Shown here in pieces: positions 1 through 12,859 of a stretch of DNA of 64,000 bases. A program made the translations under genes and the position numbers. The DNA lies in the NCBI GenBank assembly GCA_003255065.1, contig QAOA01005371.1, positions 1 through 64,000 on the forward strand. Direction: 5' to 3'. Every line of letters starts with the position of its first letter. Positions within the stretch are counted from its first letter, which is position 1. The notes below the pieces were generated by a model that was not told the DNA's origin, did no database searches, and saw only the letters and a program-made list of their open reading frames with translations. Source of the DNA: Cercis canadensis (Eukaryota > Streptophyta > Magnoliopsida > Fabales > Fabaceae).

Positions 1-1810
1 TGAACTCTGTTTGGAATAGCGTCAGGGTTTGATTTAAGTGCAAATTCAAACTCCCAAAATAGAATTTTAAAAAAAAAGGTCAAGTGCAGTAGCAGTTTTC
101 TACCTTGTTTGACATGAGTATACCATAAATATGAAAATGACAATTCATATATACGTTTTATTAAAGTCGCACCCATATTTGGTTCATCAGTTATATCAAT
201 CATCATCAACACAAAATACTGATAAGGATAGCTTGGATTGCTAATATCAGAAAAAACATAGAGGGCTCAAAGCGACTAGATAACTTCTACACTTAGACAA
301 ACTCTATATCTAGGCAAATCATGTGGGCTAAATAGCAATTTTCTTATATCTTGATTTAAACGTGAGAAGTTTATTGAATGGCATAACTTACCAAATAACA
401 CAACTCAACTCACTAGAGTAAACTTTTCACAAAGTACGTTGAAGCTTTCTCCTCAAGGGAAGGACTTGTTTTCCCTAGGGAATCTGTTTTCACATACGGT
501 ATGCTTGAATCTAATCCTTTCAATTCGTTCAAGTAGATACCTTACTTCAGAAGAGGGCAAAGAGAGTATCATGCGTTTAAATTATTTGGCAGATGCTCTT
601 ATTGCCCCACACAACTGCACTCCTTTATCTTGTGTGCAATCATTAAAAGTAAGATGTTGCATTCTTACATTAGACCTCTAAACAATAATAGATCATTATC
701 TTTTATGGCAGTACACGTCAAATAAATTTTGGGTTTAAATAAACTTTTAATTCTTAAAAATTTTAAGAGTCAATTGCAAATTACTATGGTGGTAATTTGA
801 AATGTCCCATCTATCATCAAATTAGGCGTTTAAACCAAACGACTTGTAGTCGAATGATACTAATGTTGTCCTCAGAATTTGTAAATTTTATAATTAAACC
901 CAAAGTTATAGCCAAAAGTACCCAAAAAAAAAGTGTTTAATCTCACATAACTTTGGGGAAAAACATAAAGAAAAAATTTGACCATGCCTTATGCTAATAG
1001 AAAAGAAATTAGTAACAAAAATTTTAAAGGATAAATTTATCTTTCTAATTAATTTTCTTGAAAAGAAATATCATGAGATGCACATGCTGCTAACCTTGTG
1101 AAACTTGAAACCCAAGGGAATTTGCTTAATTCGATAACGGGGGGCATATTGCAATTAACCCAATAAATCAGGGAGGCAAAGTGCAATTAATTTACCCAAA
1201 TTTCAATTTAATTCCCCTATTTTGAATCACACTACTAACATTGTCTTTAAGAAGTTTTAGAATTAGAACAATTAAACATTTTTTTTTTGGTGCTTTTAGC
1301 TGCAATTCTGAGTTTAAACACGAAATGCACAAGTCCTGAGGTCCTGACAACCTCAATACCATTAAGTTACAAGCCGTTTGGTACAACAATTAAACCTAAT
1401 TGATAATAGAACGGGCCTATCTATCCCACTTGAAATGATTAAATGGGCCTATAAGAAAATGATATTCCAAACTGTATTTTAACTACAACTAAATCACAAA
1501 ATAGGTCACAATGTGAAGGTTCTGTGGTTTACAATTTGTCACAAAATTCTTGTTTTCACTTAAATTAGAGAAAACCAAGAAATTGTAATTATCTCCTGTT
1601 TAAGTAATCATCTCGTTCTAACTGGAGGAAAAAAAAAAAAAAGTGGTGTATCTAAACTTCATGCAGAGCAAACCACCAAGAAAAATGCCAACAACTGTAT
1701 GACATGTATCACATGTACAAAAGAATTTCCTGAATTCTTACCAGTCAGGTTTTCATCACTTTATGAAGAGCACCAACAGCTATACAAAGAAGAAGAATGA
1801 CATTCTTGCT
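1..1810. other. Intergenic, 3' side of the TraB-like gene
   Basis: AT-rich DNA with no coding stretch I can support. Short open frames (for example near 440-680) have no recognisable domain and no splice context. The right end should hold the 3' UTR of the minus-strand gene that stops at 1811. No tRNA, satellite or paired terminal repeat was seen. Confidence 0.5.
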
Positions 1811-3691
1811 CTATTGAGCTTTCGCTTTCTTCAGTTTGTTTATTAGAGATTCTATTGATTTTTGTATTCTAGTTCCTTCTGTTTGCATCACCACATGAGA
1901 TGCTTCGCGTAAATTTTGAATTCCACGACCTAAACTGGCAATTGAGGGAGCCGCAGGGAGAGATTCAACAGCACACTGAATCCCATCCCCATACAGAAGC
2001 AAACCTGTGCAAGTGCCAATACTGCAGGCAAATGTAGCCCAAGGTAAGAACCCAATAGGCTGCACCTTTCGCTTCCTCATTATCTCATAGAATGCTGTTC
2101 TCATGGCCGAAATACTGGTGTTTTCAGCAGAGGCTATAACACTGTGTGTAACAGCTCGAATCTTCTCAGCAGACGCAGTTGCCTTCAAGATACCTGATGT
2201 TTTGGCTCCAGAACTTGCAATCCCTGGAGCAACAGCTTTTGATGGACCAACAGCAAATGCCAGTGCTTTCTGTGTTTGGCTCAGAAAAAGTTTGAGTGTA
2301 GCTGGAACTTTGAAAGTAAGAATCTTCGTGAGAGTTGATGCAGGAATCACTTTGGTCAGAGAGGAAGCTCCTAAAACTGCTGTTGCTCCAGCTCCAACCG
2401 CCACTATAGGTTTCTCTGTTAATAATCGCTTCCTATCTTTATGATTTGAAATAATCCCTTCACCTTCAGGATTTGCAATTGCTTGTCCCACCAACTCTTT
2501 GACTTCAGCAGGAAGAGCAGTATGCCATTGTTTCCTAATACCTGCTATGCCACCAGCATCAACTATTGCCACAATGGTCTTACACTTATCAGTTTGGCTA
2601 CGAAGAACCTGTGCAAAGATCACATGTGACTTGTCCTCAACTGGAAGCTCTGAGAACTCAATCTTAGCCGAGTTGGAAATATCTTTCCTGTTAATTGGTT
2701 GTAGACCGCTATTATTTAAAGCTATTCTTAGCCCCTCAACTGCAACCCGGAATGTATAGACCTCAGAGACAATTTTTGTGTCAAGAACCTCTCCTCTATT
2801 TACATCCAAAAGCAATTTTTGCACATGTGCTAGTGATTTTCCTATTGATAGAGAATCAACAAATATATTATGTAAATCCTCAAGTAACGGATAGATAGAC
2901 TTGGCAAAAGCTGGGGTCTCATAGCTACTTCTTGGCTGAATTTCTTTTGAACCCTCCATCAAAACCAAACTAGATTGATCAAGCAATGAAGAATCCATAT
3001 GAAGAGATAAGGCTTTTACCATTTGTAACTGAACATCATTACTGAACGAAAACCTCTTCAAAGTCATTGGGGCCAGAGAACCACCTTTTTGAGGAACCAA
3101 ACTACTAACAAGACTTTGAAACTTGTTTTCAGGATTAACATCACCAGAACTGTTACCACAAGAGAACTTCCCTGATAGTGATTCAAGCACAAGAAATGAT
3201 GATCCCACTTCCTCAGCTGCCCTCTTTGCTGCCAATAGATGTCCATGGAAACTTGTCCCAAAAATCTCACGCAGCACAAAATTACCTGCTACATTCTCAT
3301 ACTTCTCCTTACCAATTTTGTCAACAACACACCGTTTGATAACCTCAAAAGAAGAAGTGGGTAGTGGGGCATCAAGTCCATCCTCTAATTCACTCTCTTC
3401 AGATTGAATTTCTGTCAAAGGAGAATGACCTGCTTGAACGACAACAGCATCAGGTCTAATCTCCTTAATAAGACACTCAGCATCAAAGACTGACCTCTCA
3501 GATAAATTCAAAGCCGATAGTATGTATATAACAGATTGAGTTTCAGGGTCACGAATTGCAAAAACAAATTGTTTTGTGTGCTCGGGAATTGAAAGTTTGC
3601 TCACTAAATGCTTAGATAATCTCAGGTCATCATATTTGAATAATGAGAAAGGCCATAGATTTTGCAGATTCCACAAGAAAGTAACTGCCAT
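1811..3691 (-). CDS. TraB/PrgY-like plant membrane protein
   Basis: A single long coding exon of 626 aa. I start it at the ATG at 3691 (MAVTFLW), because the open frame upstream to 3718 begins with GTG and lies just inside a splice acceptor. Residues about 35-90 resemble the N-terminal TraB/PrgY/GumN-type fold: a strand, then a helix ending in IRPDAVVVQAG, like the RPDAVVVE motif of TraB proteins. Two hydrophobic segments near the C-terminus (around residues 425-445 and 555-575, the latter FLPWATFACSIGTCTGLLLYG-like) suggest membrane anchoring. An Ala/Ser/Thr-rich stretch lies between them and the tail is basic (KLKKAKAQ). The biochemical role of plant TraB-like proteins is poorly known. Family assignment is by eye and moderate. 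The gene itself is secure from its length and leader structure. Confidence 0.75.
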   Translation of the reverse strand: MAVTFLWNLQNLWPFSLFKYDDLRLSKHLVSKLSIPEHTKQFVFAIRDPETQSVIYILSALNLSERSVFDAECLIKEIRPDAVVVQAGHSPLTEIQSEESELEDGLDAPLPTSSFEVIKRCVVDKIGKEKYENVAGNFVLREIFGTSFHGHLLAAKRAAEEVGSSFLVLESLSGKFSCGNSSGDVNPENKFQSLVSSLVPQKGGSLAPMTLKRFSFSNDVQLQMVKALSLHMDSSLLDQSSLVLMEGSKEIQPRSSYETPAFAKSIYPLLEDLHNIFVDSLSIGKSLAHVQKLLLDVNRGEVLDTKIVSEVYTFRVAVEGLRIALNNSGLQPINRKDISNSAKIEFSELPVEDKSHVIFAQVLRSQTDKCKTIVAIVDAGGIAGIRKQWHTALPAEVKELVGQAIANPEGEGIISNHKDRKRLLTEKPIVAVGAGATAVLGASSLTKVIPASTLTKILTFKVPATLKLFLSQTQKALAFAVGPSKAVAPGIASSGAKTSGILKATASAEKIRAVTHSVIASAENTSISAMRTAFYEIMRKRKVQPIGFLPWATFACSIGTCTGLLLYGDGIQCAVESLPAAPSIASLGRGIQNLREASHVVMQTEGTRIQKSIESLINKLKKAKAQ

Positions 3692-4650
3692 TTCAACACA
3701 GCACCAGAGCCACCTCACATTGTTACTGGGGAAAGTTCATCCACTAAGAGTCTACGGAAACAATACATGCAACAAATTAGGGGCCAAACCAAACTAATAC
3801 AAGAACAATTAGCAATAACAAAATCGATTCCTTTTATATATTGTCTGTTGATAAGCTTTAGGAAGGAAATCTTTGAAAGATAAAAGAGCACAAAAGCACC
3901 TTGTTCCATCAACTTCTTAACTCAAGACTCGAAGGAAGCAGCAAACGGCATAACTCAGTCTAAGAGAACGATCCAAATTCTTTCACAAAACATTCATGGC
4001 AGTCAGGAAGTACCAACTAGCATGATTATAAGAATTCAGCCCAACACTCAATAATCAAACATCCAAAGAAAAAGTACAAGGTATAAGAATTCAGCCCAAC
4101 ATTAAATAATCAAACAATGAGAAATCAGAATATTAATAATTCAAAACCTCAAACGAAAATAGATGCTATTAAATTCTCAGTTCAAGTCGATATATTACAC
4201 ACACATTCAAAAATTCATTTTGATAATTAATCAAGCATGTATAGAGCAACTGAAAACAATATCCACTTCATCAATTTTACATTTTGACCAAAACCATATT
4301 TCCCTTCTGACTTGACCAAAACCCCAATTCATCCAAACAGTAATCAATAGTCAAATATCAGAAAAACAATACATGATATATAATAATAAAAAAAAATGCA
4401 TACCCAAGAGGTGAAACCGAAATTAGGGAAAGAAAAGTTGCCAGGGGTGAGGCAGAGCAAGCTTGAAGCAGAGGCGATGCAATCAGATTGCGCCGGGGAA
4501 TTGGAGAAAGGAAGTTGAAGTGGATATTCCGGTGGAGCTACTCTCAAATGTGAGGGAGTGGGATTAGACGGAGAGAAGATTCGGGAAAAGAGAGAATGAA
4601 TAACAAACAGTGCTGACTGTGTAAGGATTAAGGAAATATCTTTTATCGCA
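3692..4650 (-). promoter_or_regulatory. 5' leader of the TraB-like gene with intron and uORF
   Basis: On the minus strand a donor (TGG|GTATGC) ends a leader exon at 4404, and an acceptor (CCCCAG|TAAC) starts the coding exon at 3725, giving a 678-bp leader intron (3726-4403). The leader exon holds a 48-codon open frame from the ATG at 4547. Splicing places a TAA directly after its last codon, so it would be a uORF closed at the exon junction. Two imperfect direct repeats of about 33 bp lie inside the intron near 4030 and 4090. Confidence 0.55.
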
Positions 4651-5237
4651 ACTCGAGAAAGAGCAAAGTCTCCCGTTTTTTTTTTTTTCTTCTTCCCTTT
4701 TTTGCTGCGGGAGAAAGAGCAAGGCTCACCTCAACATCATTGAAATATGAGTGCTTTCTGCCTTTTTTTTTTTTTTAAATTACAAATTTAAACACAAAAT
4801 TTACAAATTTTGTTGATCTCAAAATCTTATTATCATTCAACTACAAGATGTTTGGTAAGCCCATGAAAAGTCCATAGATGAAGAATTTTTTTTTTTTGTA
4901 CTTTGGGCTACGACCTTAAATTCTAATACATAATCTACGAGCTCTTATGAAGATTTCAGTATTATTCAGTTACAAGCAGAAAAAAAGTTTTTTTTTTGTT
5001 CTAATGTTTATTGTTGATTTTTGAAAATTATTATAATTAATGATGACTAGAATACATAAAATGATTATTCATCAGTATACGATAAGCATTAAGAAAGATA
5101 AGATGATCACAGGTAAGTGAATGGTGAATTTGAAAAATTGACAATGTCTTTTATGTGAAAAAAAAAAATGTTAACTTTTCTCCATAACTCAAATTTTGTG
5201 GGTGTTCTATCTGAAATTTTAAAAGGGAATAGGATAG

Positions 5238-6504
5238 GGCCAAGTCTACAATACTCATTGATAAAAATGGGTACTGGTGCAAAGGCTATTTAATCACCAT
5301 TCAATCATCCACTTGGCTTAATGAATGGCTGTGATGATTTGACTGGTAACTTAGAGATTTGGTCTTTCTAATAATAACATAATACCTTAATATTTTTATT
5401 AAATTATAAATTGACCCCTTTTTTATTACACATACTCACAGACACTAAACACCAAACGTTAAACGTTAACATAGTTATTTGCAAAAAGCTTCGTTCCTTC
5501 ACATTTATCCCAAAACTTAACCAAGTCTCGCATCTTTACACACTCTTCTCTATAGTCTAGTGGTTCAAGAGAAGGAAAAAAAGGAGAGCTTCTAAATCCG
5601 AAAAGGGGTTCATATATACAATAGCATCAGCACACCTTCTATACAGATACTACATAGTTTTTTCCTTTTCCAACTTTAAAAAAGGTTCAAGATTTAGATC
5701 ACCCTATTGCCATGCTCTCTCCTGCAATGCTAAACCATGGGTGCCCTATCAAAAGAAACCCATTAAGAATCTGTTTGGCTACTCAGAAAACAGAGGAAAA
5801 TTTATGAATTTACATGTAATACGGCCGAAAAAAGCTCTAATTAAAGAAAAATCTCCCAACCAGAAAAAATAAATAAATAAATAAAAGTAAACTTTAAAAG
5901 AAAATATGCATGTAACAGAAGAAAATTACCCAAAAAACTGTTTGGTTGCAAAGAAAATAGATGAGATTCTATGTCTCAAATACACTTTCTCTTCATCCCG
6001 GAACGGGGTAATCTCATATTACAGAAAATCAACTTACTCAAAAAATAAAAGCACAAACTTCCATCAAAATGCATGAAAAAGAACATAACAGAGCAGGGAT
6101 TTTCACAAACAGTAACACTTACTCAAAACTTGCTCTGCTAAGAACCTTCTAGAAATGTCTCTAGAGAGCATTCAAGTACAAGGTTAAGCCAAACTTCGGG
6201 TCTAGTACTGCTGATGATTTCGTTCCCGACAAGGAGGTAACGGATTAAGGTTTTCGGAGAACCCCAAATTCCGTTTCCAGCCAGTCCTAGAGAGAGGAGA
6301 GAGAGAGAAAGAAGAGGGTGGTGTATGTTTTTGGACAGTGGAGAACAAATGTAAATACATAAATTTTTTGGGTCAAAATATAATTAATTATTTATAGTTA
6401 ATATTAAGTCATCGAATCTAAAGCGTACATGTAGCTTAATCTCAATTATTTATTGCCCTTTGCACCGGTGCCCATTTTCATCAATGGGTATTGTAGACTT
6501 GGCC
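5238..6504. mobile_element. MULE-like terminal-inverted-repeat element
   Basis: The ends are inverted copies of about 50 bp starting GGCCAAGTCTACAATAC. The left copy continues through ...TGGGTACTGGTGCAAAGG and the right arm reads as its complement. Flanks are similar (ATAGGATAG left, ATAAGATAG right after one extra base), consistent with a 9-10 bp target duplication as in Mutator-like elements. No transposase is visible. The interior near 6150-6330 has a (GA)n tract followed by a coding-looking minus-strand stretch, so it may carry a captured gene start. The right half is repeated after the N at 6888. Confidence 0.6.
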
Positions 6505-7658
6505 GATAAGATAGCATAACCCCTTAATTAAATCTATACTTTACAAATTTGAATAAACTCACTTAACTTTTGAAGGGCTTATGTTTTTGTTTGTGAAAAA
6601 AGTATGATATTCATGCAGTGAAAAGGGTACAAAATTTATGTAATATTTAACAATATATCAACCACATATTTTGTAATAATGAGAAAGTAGTGAGGGAAAA
6701 GAAAAAACATAAAATACACATTTTATAATAGTGAAAAGTAATAAGGGCAATTTTACAATTTTAGTAAGAGTAATTTTATTAAATTATATATAATTAGTTA
6801 TTTAATATTACAACACACGTAAAATTTAAAACTAATATAATATATACCTTTTATTTTACTTATGTAAGACTTGTGTAAGACATAAAANAACTTGCTCTGT
6901 TGAGAACCTTCTAGAAACGTCTCTAGAGAGCATTCAGGTACAAGGCTGAGCCAAACTTCGGATCTAGTACTGCTGATGATTTCGTTCCAGACAAGGAGGT
7001 AACGGATTAAGGTTTTCGGAGAACCCCAAAGTCCGTTTCCAGCCAGTCCTAGAGAGAGGAGAGAGAGAGAGAGAGAGAAAGAAGAGGGTGGTGTATGTTT
7101 TTGGGCAGTGGGGAGCAAATGTAAATACATAAATTTTTTTGGGTCAAAATATAATTAATTATTTATAGTTAATATTAAGTCATCGAATCTAAAGCGTACA
7201 TGTGGCTTAATCTTAGTTATTTATTGCCCTTTGCACCGGTGCCCATTTTCATCAATGGGTATTGTAGACTTGGTCGATAGTATAGCATAACCCCTTAATT
7301 AAATCTATACTTTACAAATTTGAATAAACTCACTTAACTTTTGAAGGGCTTATGTTTTTATTTGTGAAGAAAGTATGATATTCATGCAGTGAAAAGAGTA
7401 CAAAATTCATGTAATATTTAACAATATATCAACCACATATTTTGTAATAATGAGAAAGTAGTGAGGGAAAAGAAAAAACATAAAATACACATTTTATAAT
7501 AGTGAAAAGTAATAAGGGCAATTTTACAATTTTAGTAAGAGTAATTTTATTAAATTATATATAATTAGTTATTTAATATTACAACACACGTAAAATTTAA
7601 AACTAATATAATATATACCTTTTATTTTACTTATGTAAGACTTGTGTAAGACATAAAA
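6127..7658. repeat. Near-identical 0.76-kb duplication joined by a single N
   Basis: 6127-6887 and 6889-7658 are almost the same sequence, with scattered substitutions and a longer (GA)n run in the second copy. They are separated only by the N at 6888. Both cover the right half of the MULE-like element and its right flank. This is most simply an assembly join of two overlapping contig ends or haplotypes rather than a true tandem duplication. Confidence 0.8.
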
Positions 7659-9295
7659 GGTACATAACCTAAATCACTCAATATTTAGTTACGGTATCAT
7701 TTGTGGTGCCGACTAATTTATATATATATATATATCCATTGAAAAAAATTCATGTTGTGGGGCAAATGCCCCCTCATTATTATACAAGGATCTGCCACTA
7801 TATAGATTATACATCATATTTCCACTAATTTAACCAAGACAAACTTGGTGCTAAATTAAGATTTTAAGGACAAATCAACAACAACAACAACAACAACAAC
7901 AAATTAGGGACAAATTTCGGAGAAAAAAAGGTTGATGACAAACTGTTGTCCCAAAAATTTTGGGATAAGCATATGCATACATGTGCACACACAAACACAA
8001 GACACTCACTCAATTCGAAATGCAAGATAAAAGGGTCTCAGACTCTCAGTCTCAGTACCAAATCAAGGTCTGGAGAGAAAACAATCTCAAAATACAATTT
8101 GCAACGAAAATTCACTGATAAGATAGTAACTATCTCTTTTACGGCTCCAAGTTACATATGCAAATGGTCCATAATTACATTTATAATCGCATACGCCCAT
8201 GAACGGGGATCTCTATTCAATATCATTATTTACATTATTATTCTTGGATTCCATCCTCACTTACACAATACAACATCTCAGCACCAGCCCCTTTTGATCA
8301 ATCCTGCCTTCTTCGTTGCCTACAATTCATATTTCATCAGTCAGCTTCCTCAAACCACATAATATTCATCACATAAATACAAACAAATCATTTACAGATA
8401 TAAACTAGTTCCATCACTCCGTATTTGGCAACATTATAAATTTATGGTGCGCTTGGTGGACCGGAAAAACTAATCCAGCTCGTCGCTACCATCGTTGCTC
8501 GAGTACTCATACCCTATAACTAATGCCAATGACCACTATCTCATACCACACTCTACCTAGTTTGCCGGTGAGTAACCACCATTTGCCCGGTAGCCGGTGT
8601 TGATCGAACATTTGTTCGGGAAGCTCAACAAGGTTAAGACTTAGTCTAACAATTAACTTCCCCAGATAGTTTGGGAAAAAAGTAATGAGGGAAAGAATGG
8701 GCAGGATGAATTTGAGGAATTAGAAATAAAAAAGTATATATATTCTCTCGTTTGGATGTCATTTAAGCGAAGGGAATGAAAATGAAGAGAAAATTGTAAA
8801 TTTGCATATTCACCCACAACAAATTTACATTGAGATGATTTATTAAGCATAATTGTGTGATTTAGAATACTGTATGCTTCTGTTTTAATACTGTAGACTT
8901 TGGCTGAATTTAGCTCATATACTCTTTATTTTTTTCATCCCATATTCCCCTTCTATTTCCCTGACAAGGTAATATATCTTCCATCCGTAATTTTCATTTA
9001 CCCCAAAATCATTCCCTCTATATTTTCACCCATTCCAGACGCATCAATCATTTAATTAACATATGCAGTAATTTCACATCCAACTGTCTTTCAATCTATC
9101 AGACCATCTTTGGCCCCAGGTTACAAGTCTTTGGATGATGATTTAAGAAACAGTCCTCAAGGGATGACAATTGAAAAGTTAACCATTCCATGAGAATTCT
9201 TAAGTTTACAAAAGATGTTCATGCATATTGCATCTGGGAAAACAGAGATAAATATTACCAACAACAAATTGAAAATAGAAATAAGGTTGACATAC
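7659..9295. other. Intergenic and 3' region of the UEV gene
   Basis: Holds a short TA repeat near 7720, a (CAA)n run near 7875 and otherwise unremarkable AT-rich DNA. A 138-codon plus-strand open frame at 7946-8362 has no domain features. The terminal mini-exon and 3' UTR of the minus-strand UEV gene must lie in the right part, but I could not place them. Confidence 0.4.
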
Positions 9296-12200
9296 CTTCA
9301 GGAGGCTGAGTTAGCTTCCGGTTTTGGGGAGACATCATTTCTTTCTTCAATTGGATCAATATGTCTTCCATTGTATGCTCCCGTTGCCAATTAGCAAGCA
9401 TGGGAAATAGTTGTGGCTCAACCTGGTAAATGGTAACATGGCTATTTATTAAGCTCATTTTCAATAACTTCAGAGTATAGGAATCCTTGGCAGTGAAGTA
9501 ACCTACCAAGCCAGATTCTTGGTTGACACAAGTCATGTTAATCCTTGTTTGAAATCTAACAGATGGTGGATTGTCCGGATAGTCCTTGCCGCAGAACAAT
9601 TTCAACTGGTAGATACGCCCTTCATGGACAGTCTGGTAAAAGAACAATGTGGACAAGGAAAAGAAGCCAAATCACATATGTTGTTAAGTGGAAACTTATT
9701 CTTTAGCAGTAAATCAGGGCATAAAATAATGAAATGCAAAAAAAAAAAATGAAGAGAATTTCGGTCAACTATTGTGGTTATAGGAATCCAGTTACAAGAA
9801 GACCAATTTCTCAGGTCAAGAGTAAATGCCATCAGAAAAGAAGGAAGTAGCAACTCATGAGAACTCATATTATCATTTGATAAGTCAAGACACAGGTAAT
9901 AACAAAATGGCACTCTTAAAATCTGTGACCTTATGGGCCCAAAGTATGAGTTTTGTGCAGAGATATTCTCCATGTCAGATGGTAAATGAAGGGCCCAAAG
10001 TATTGACTGATGATTCGATGAGATTATGAGATGAACCAAAAGACAAGTTCCGAATACAATCACTAACACTACAACAAAGTATGAATCAAACCAAATGAAC
10101 CTACAAAATCAAGGACTCCTTGCTTCACAAATAACAGGCATTGCAGGAAGCTTGTCATAAGAATAAGTCAGGGAATAAAGCAGAAAAGAAGCACTTGGTA
10201 GAGAATCTTGAGAGATGCTTAAAAGGGATAGTCATTTCATTTGGAAGAAAAGCAGTAATCTCTCAATCTCTAAAACACAGATGATGCATTAACTCCAATT
10301 CTATGCTTTGCCAGTTTGCCCATTATAATTAGTGCCATCATTTACCATCAGGCCACCACACATGGAGACCCAACAAAAAGTTGGAAGAAGTAGAACATTG
10401 AGCTTACTTTGACAGTAGAACCAGAGCTGAACTGTGAAGTGGTTGATGTAAGATAACCGTTCAATTTATCATCTAAATAATTAGTCAGTAATATACCATT
10501 TTACTAATACCTATCTTTAGTACATCTACCTACCTGTCACTTATTCAGGACTCATTTTGTTGGGGAAGGGAGCAGGGAGTTGGAGGGGAGTACAGAAGGT
10601 ATTGAGAAGAAGCATATATAGAAACACGCATTCAGAAAGTTAAAACCACAAACACGCAAAGAACAGCTTACACCAGGGGGACCAATAATAGTCCCTGTCC
10701 AAGACTGCATGAATATATCATCAGCATCATCCATTCCATAGCTCACAGTTCCATCTCCAATTCCCTTTTCACCTCTCTCAAGCTCTTCCAATAATCTGAA
10801 ATTCCTAGGAACTGCATCGACCCAAAAATTTAATCAGATAAGTGCAAAAAGAAAACTTGCAGATATACTTTCTATAAAAACCACATAAAAAATTTAGTGA
10901 AATGGTTGTATTGACTGATGAATAGAGTCATCGATAAACTATACTATTGATTCAGTCGAAACGAAAAGTGAGGGAATAAAATGTGCAAACCACATTTGCA
11001 AATATCAGGTTGTAATTTCAGTGGCTATAGAATCTTCTCAAGGTTTACTTTCATATATCCGTTATTACTGGTAAAAGGAATGATTGGTTTTAATTTGTTG
11101 CCAATTTCCTTCGAAAACTGTTTTATAGCTTATTCAAAACAATAAAGGGGAAGAAACAGAGACAAATTATTTGGATCCATTCTGAAATAAACTCCAGGAA
11201 ATATATAGTAACACAGTCTGACATGATCAAGACAAAGGTATCATGATAAAGGTCCATCTTTTTGCAGACAATGAAAACCTAGTGGAAATTCTGGGAAATC
11301 ATTTTGGTTAAAAATGCTACATTTTCTTTGCAACCCTTATTCATTGTGTTATAGATCAAAGGCAATTTGCAATGGGAAACTGGTAGATAGCTGCAAAGGT
11401 TAACTAAGGACAATGGGACAATATGCAGCTGGCTAATATGTCCAAAGGTTGTCAATAACAAATATGTGGCAATCTATACTTATTGTAGGTCTCAGATGAC
11501 AACAGAACCTCATCCTGGATGAGGAGCAATTCATTTGACAAGCTGGTGAGTTTAAGATTATCACTTCTCATGCATAGGATGCATCAGAGTTTCTCAATTA
11601 ACATGTACTGCAAATTTCTCAACCTGCAGTATCTGTAATATAATGATAAGATCTTTATAGTTGTGCTTTGGGGTTTAAAGCTGGCATGGTTGAAAGGAAG
11701 GATAACTTTTAACTAGCCAAGTGTGAACCAAAAATCTGATCAAAACTTATCAGGACAATATTGAAAGACTTATACCTCACTGAATAAACGAAGTTTAAAT
11801 TTGTTAATGGCAAGAAGTGAATGAATGTCAATTCTTCTAAATTTAACATGACATATGAGTCTGTTCTATAATCTATAGCAAAACACAAGGCCAGGAAGAC
11901 AACAAAACCAGCAATATGATGTTTTAAAAAACACAAATCACTTAACCATACAAGGCATAAGCATTCTACAATTTGATGAGAACCAAATTGTAGAATCAAT
12001 ATAAGAAGATGGTGGCAAATGGACTTATACAGCATGTGGGTGTGTAGCTAGGTTTTCAGCAAAAGAAACACCTCAACTGCTCAACAATTCTCCTTCCAAT
12101 TAGCTTTTTACTAACACAATTTCAGTATGGGATGGTTACAACTACTCCATCACCATAAATAGCAATAAAATGTCACTATACAAAAATAAATTATACACAA

Positions 12201-12706
12201 TCACCATTTACACCATAACATAGTACTTAGCAAGTCTTTGTCCTTTTCTAGTTATATGTACTTTTTCACTTTTATACTTTATTTCTAGGAAAAGGGTGCA
12301 ATAGAGAACCCTCTTCAAACAACCAGATATGAGAAGGAACCCCACCTTCATAAGAAATAAACATCATCCATATCTCTAAATGCGAACTCTTAAACTCATC
12401 ATAATCCAATTATACCAACCCCATGTGCAAATAAATCCTTAAACCCATAAGAAACTCAAATTCAAAACTATACAAACAAACAGAATACAATTAGAAATTC
12501 TAGATTATCCCCAGAACCCAACAAAACAAAAAATCCACAAAAGCTTCAGAATTAGGGAATGGCATGATGATAACGAAACTCCACCAAAGAGAAAACTTCC
12601 AAATTGATCTTAAAAGCCAAAAAAATGTACAATTGAAAATGGAAGATTTACTGGGAAATCTAGGTCTTCAATACTCACCAACAACCCTGGATCCTTCAGA
12701 ACCCAT
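9296..12706 (-). CDS. UEV1: Ubiquitin-conjugating E2 variant, UEV1/MMZ type
   Basis: Four coding exons on the minus strand: 12679-12706 (start, MGSEGSRVV), 10672-10811, 9507-9632 and 9296-9422, all with GT-AG borders and coherent phases. They give 140 residues plus one base, against about 145 for plant UEV1 proteins. Diagnostic stretches are [59 protein letters not shown] and [20 protein letters not shown]. The fold is E2-like, but the catalytic cysteine position is not a cysteine, as in all UEVs. Family members pair with UBC13 to build K63-linked ubiquitin chains for DNA damage tolerance and signalling. The last exon should encode only a few residues after PPEG and was not located. The 3.2 kb span is mostly intron. 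Confidence 0.93.
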
Positions 12707-12859
12707 TTCAATGCTGATTTTGCAGACCTACAAGACAAGGCTAGGGTTTTCGAATCCTACAGAGAGAAAAGGCACGAACTTTATGAGAGAGAAAGGGTCC
12801 TGATGAAGACTGTATGTGAGTCCAACCACTGTTCGCAAAGTCGAAGGTACCTCTACAAC

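Noticed and set aside
7946-8362. 138-codon plus-strand open frame as a gene
   Set aside because: Low-complexity, Thr/His/Ser-rich translation with no domain, no splice context and no promoter. Fits chance in AT-rich DNA.
7943-8650. Possible solo LTR (TGTTGTCCC...CTAACA)
   Set aside because: TG...CA termini are present, but the flanking pentamers do not match and no internal LTR landmarks were found.
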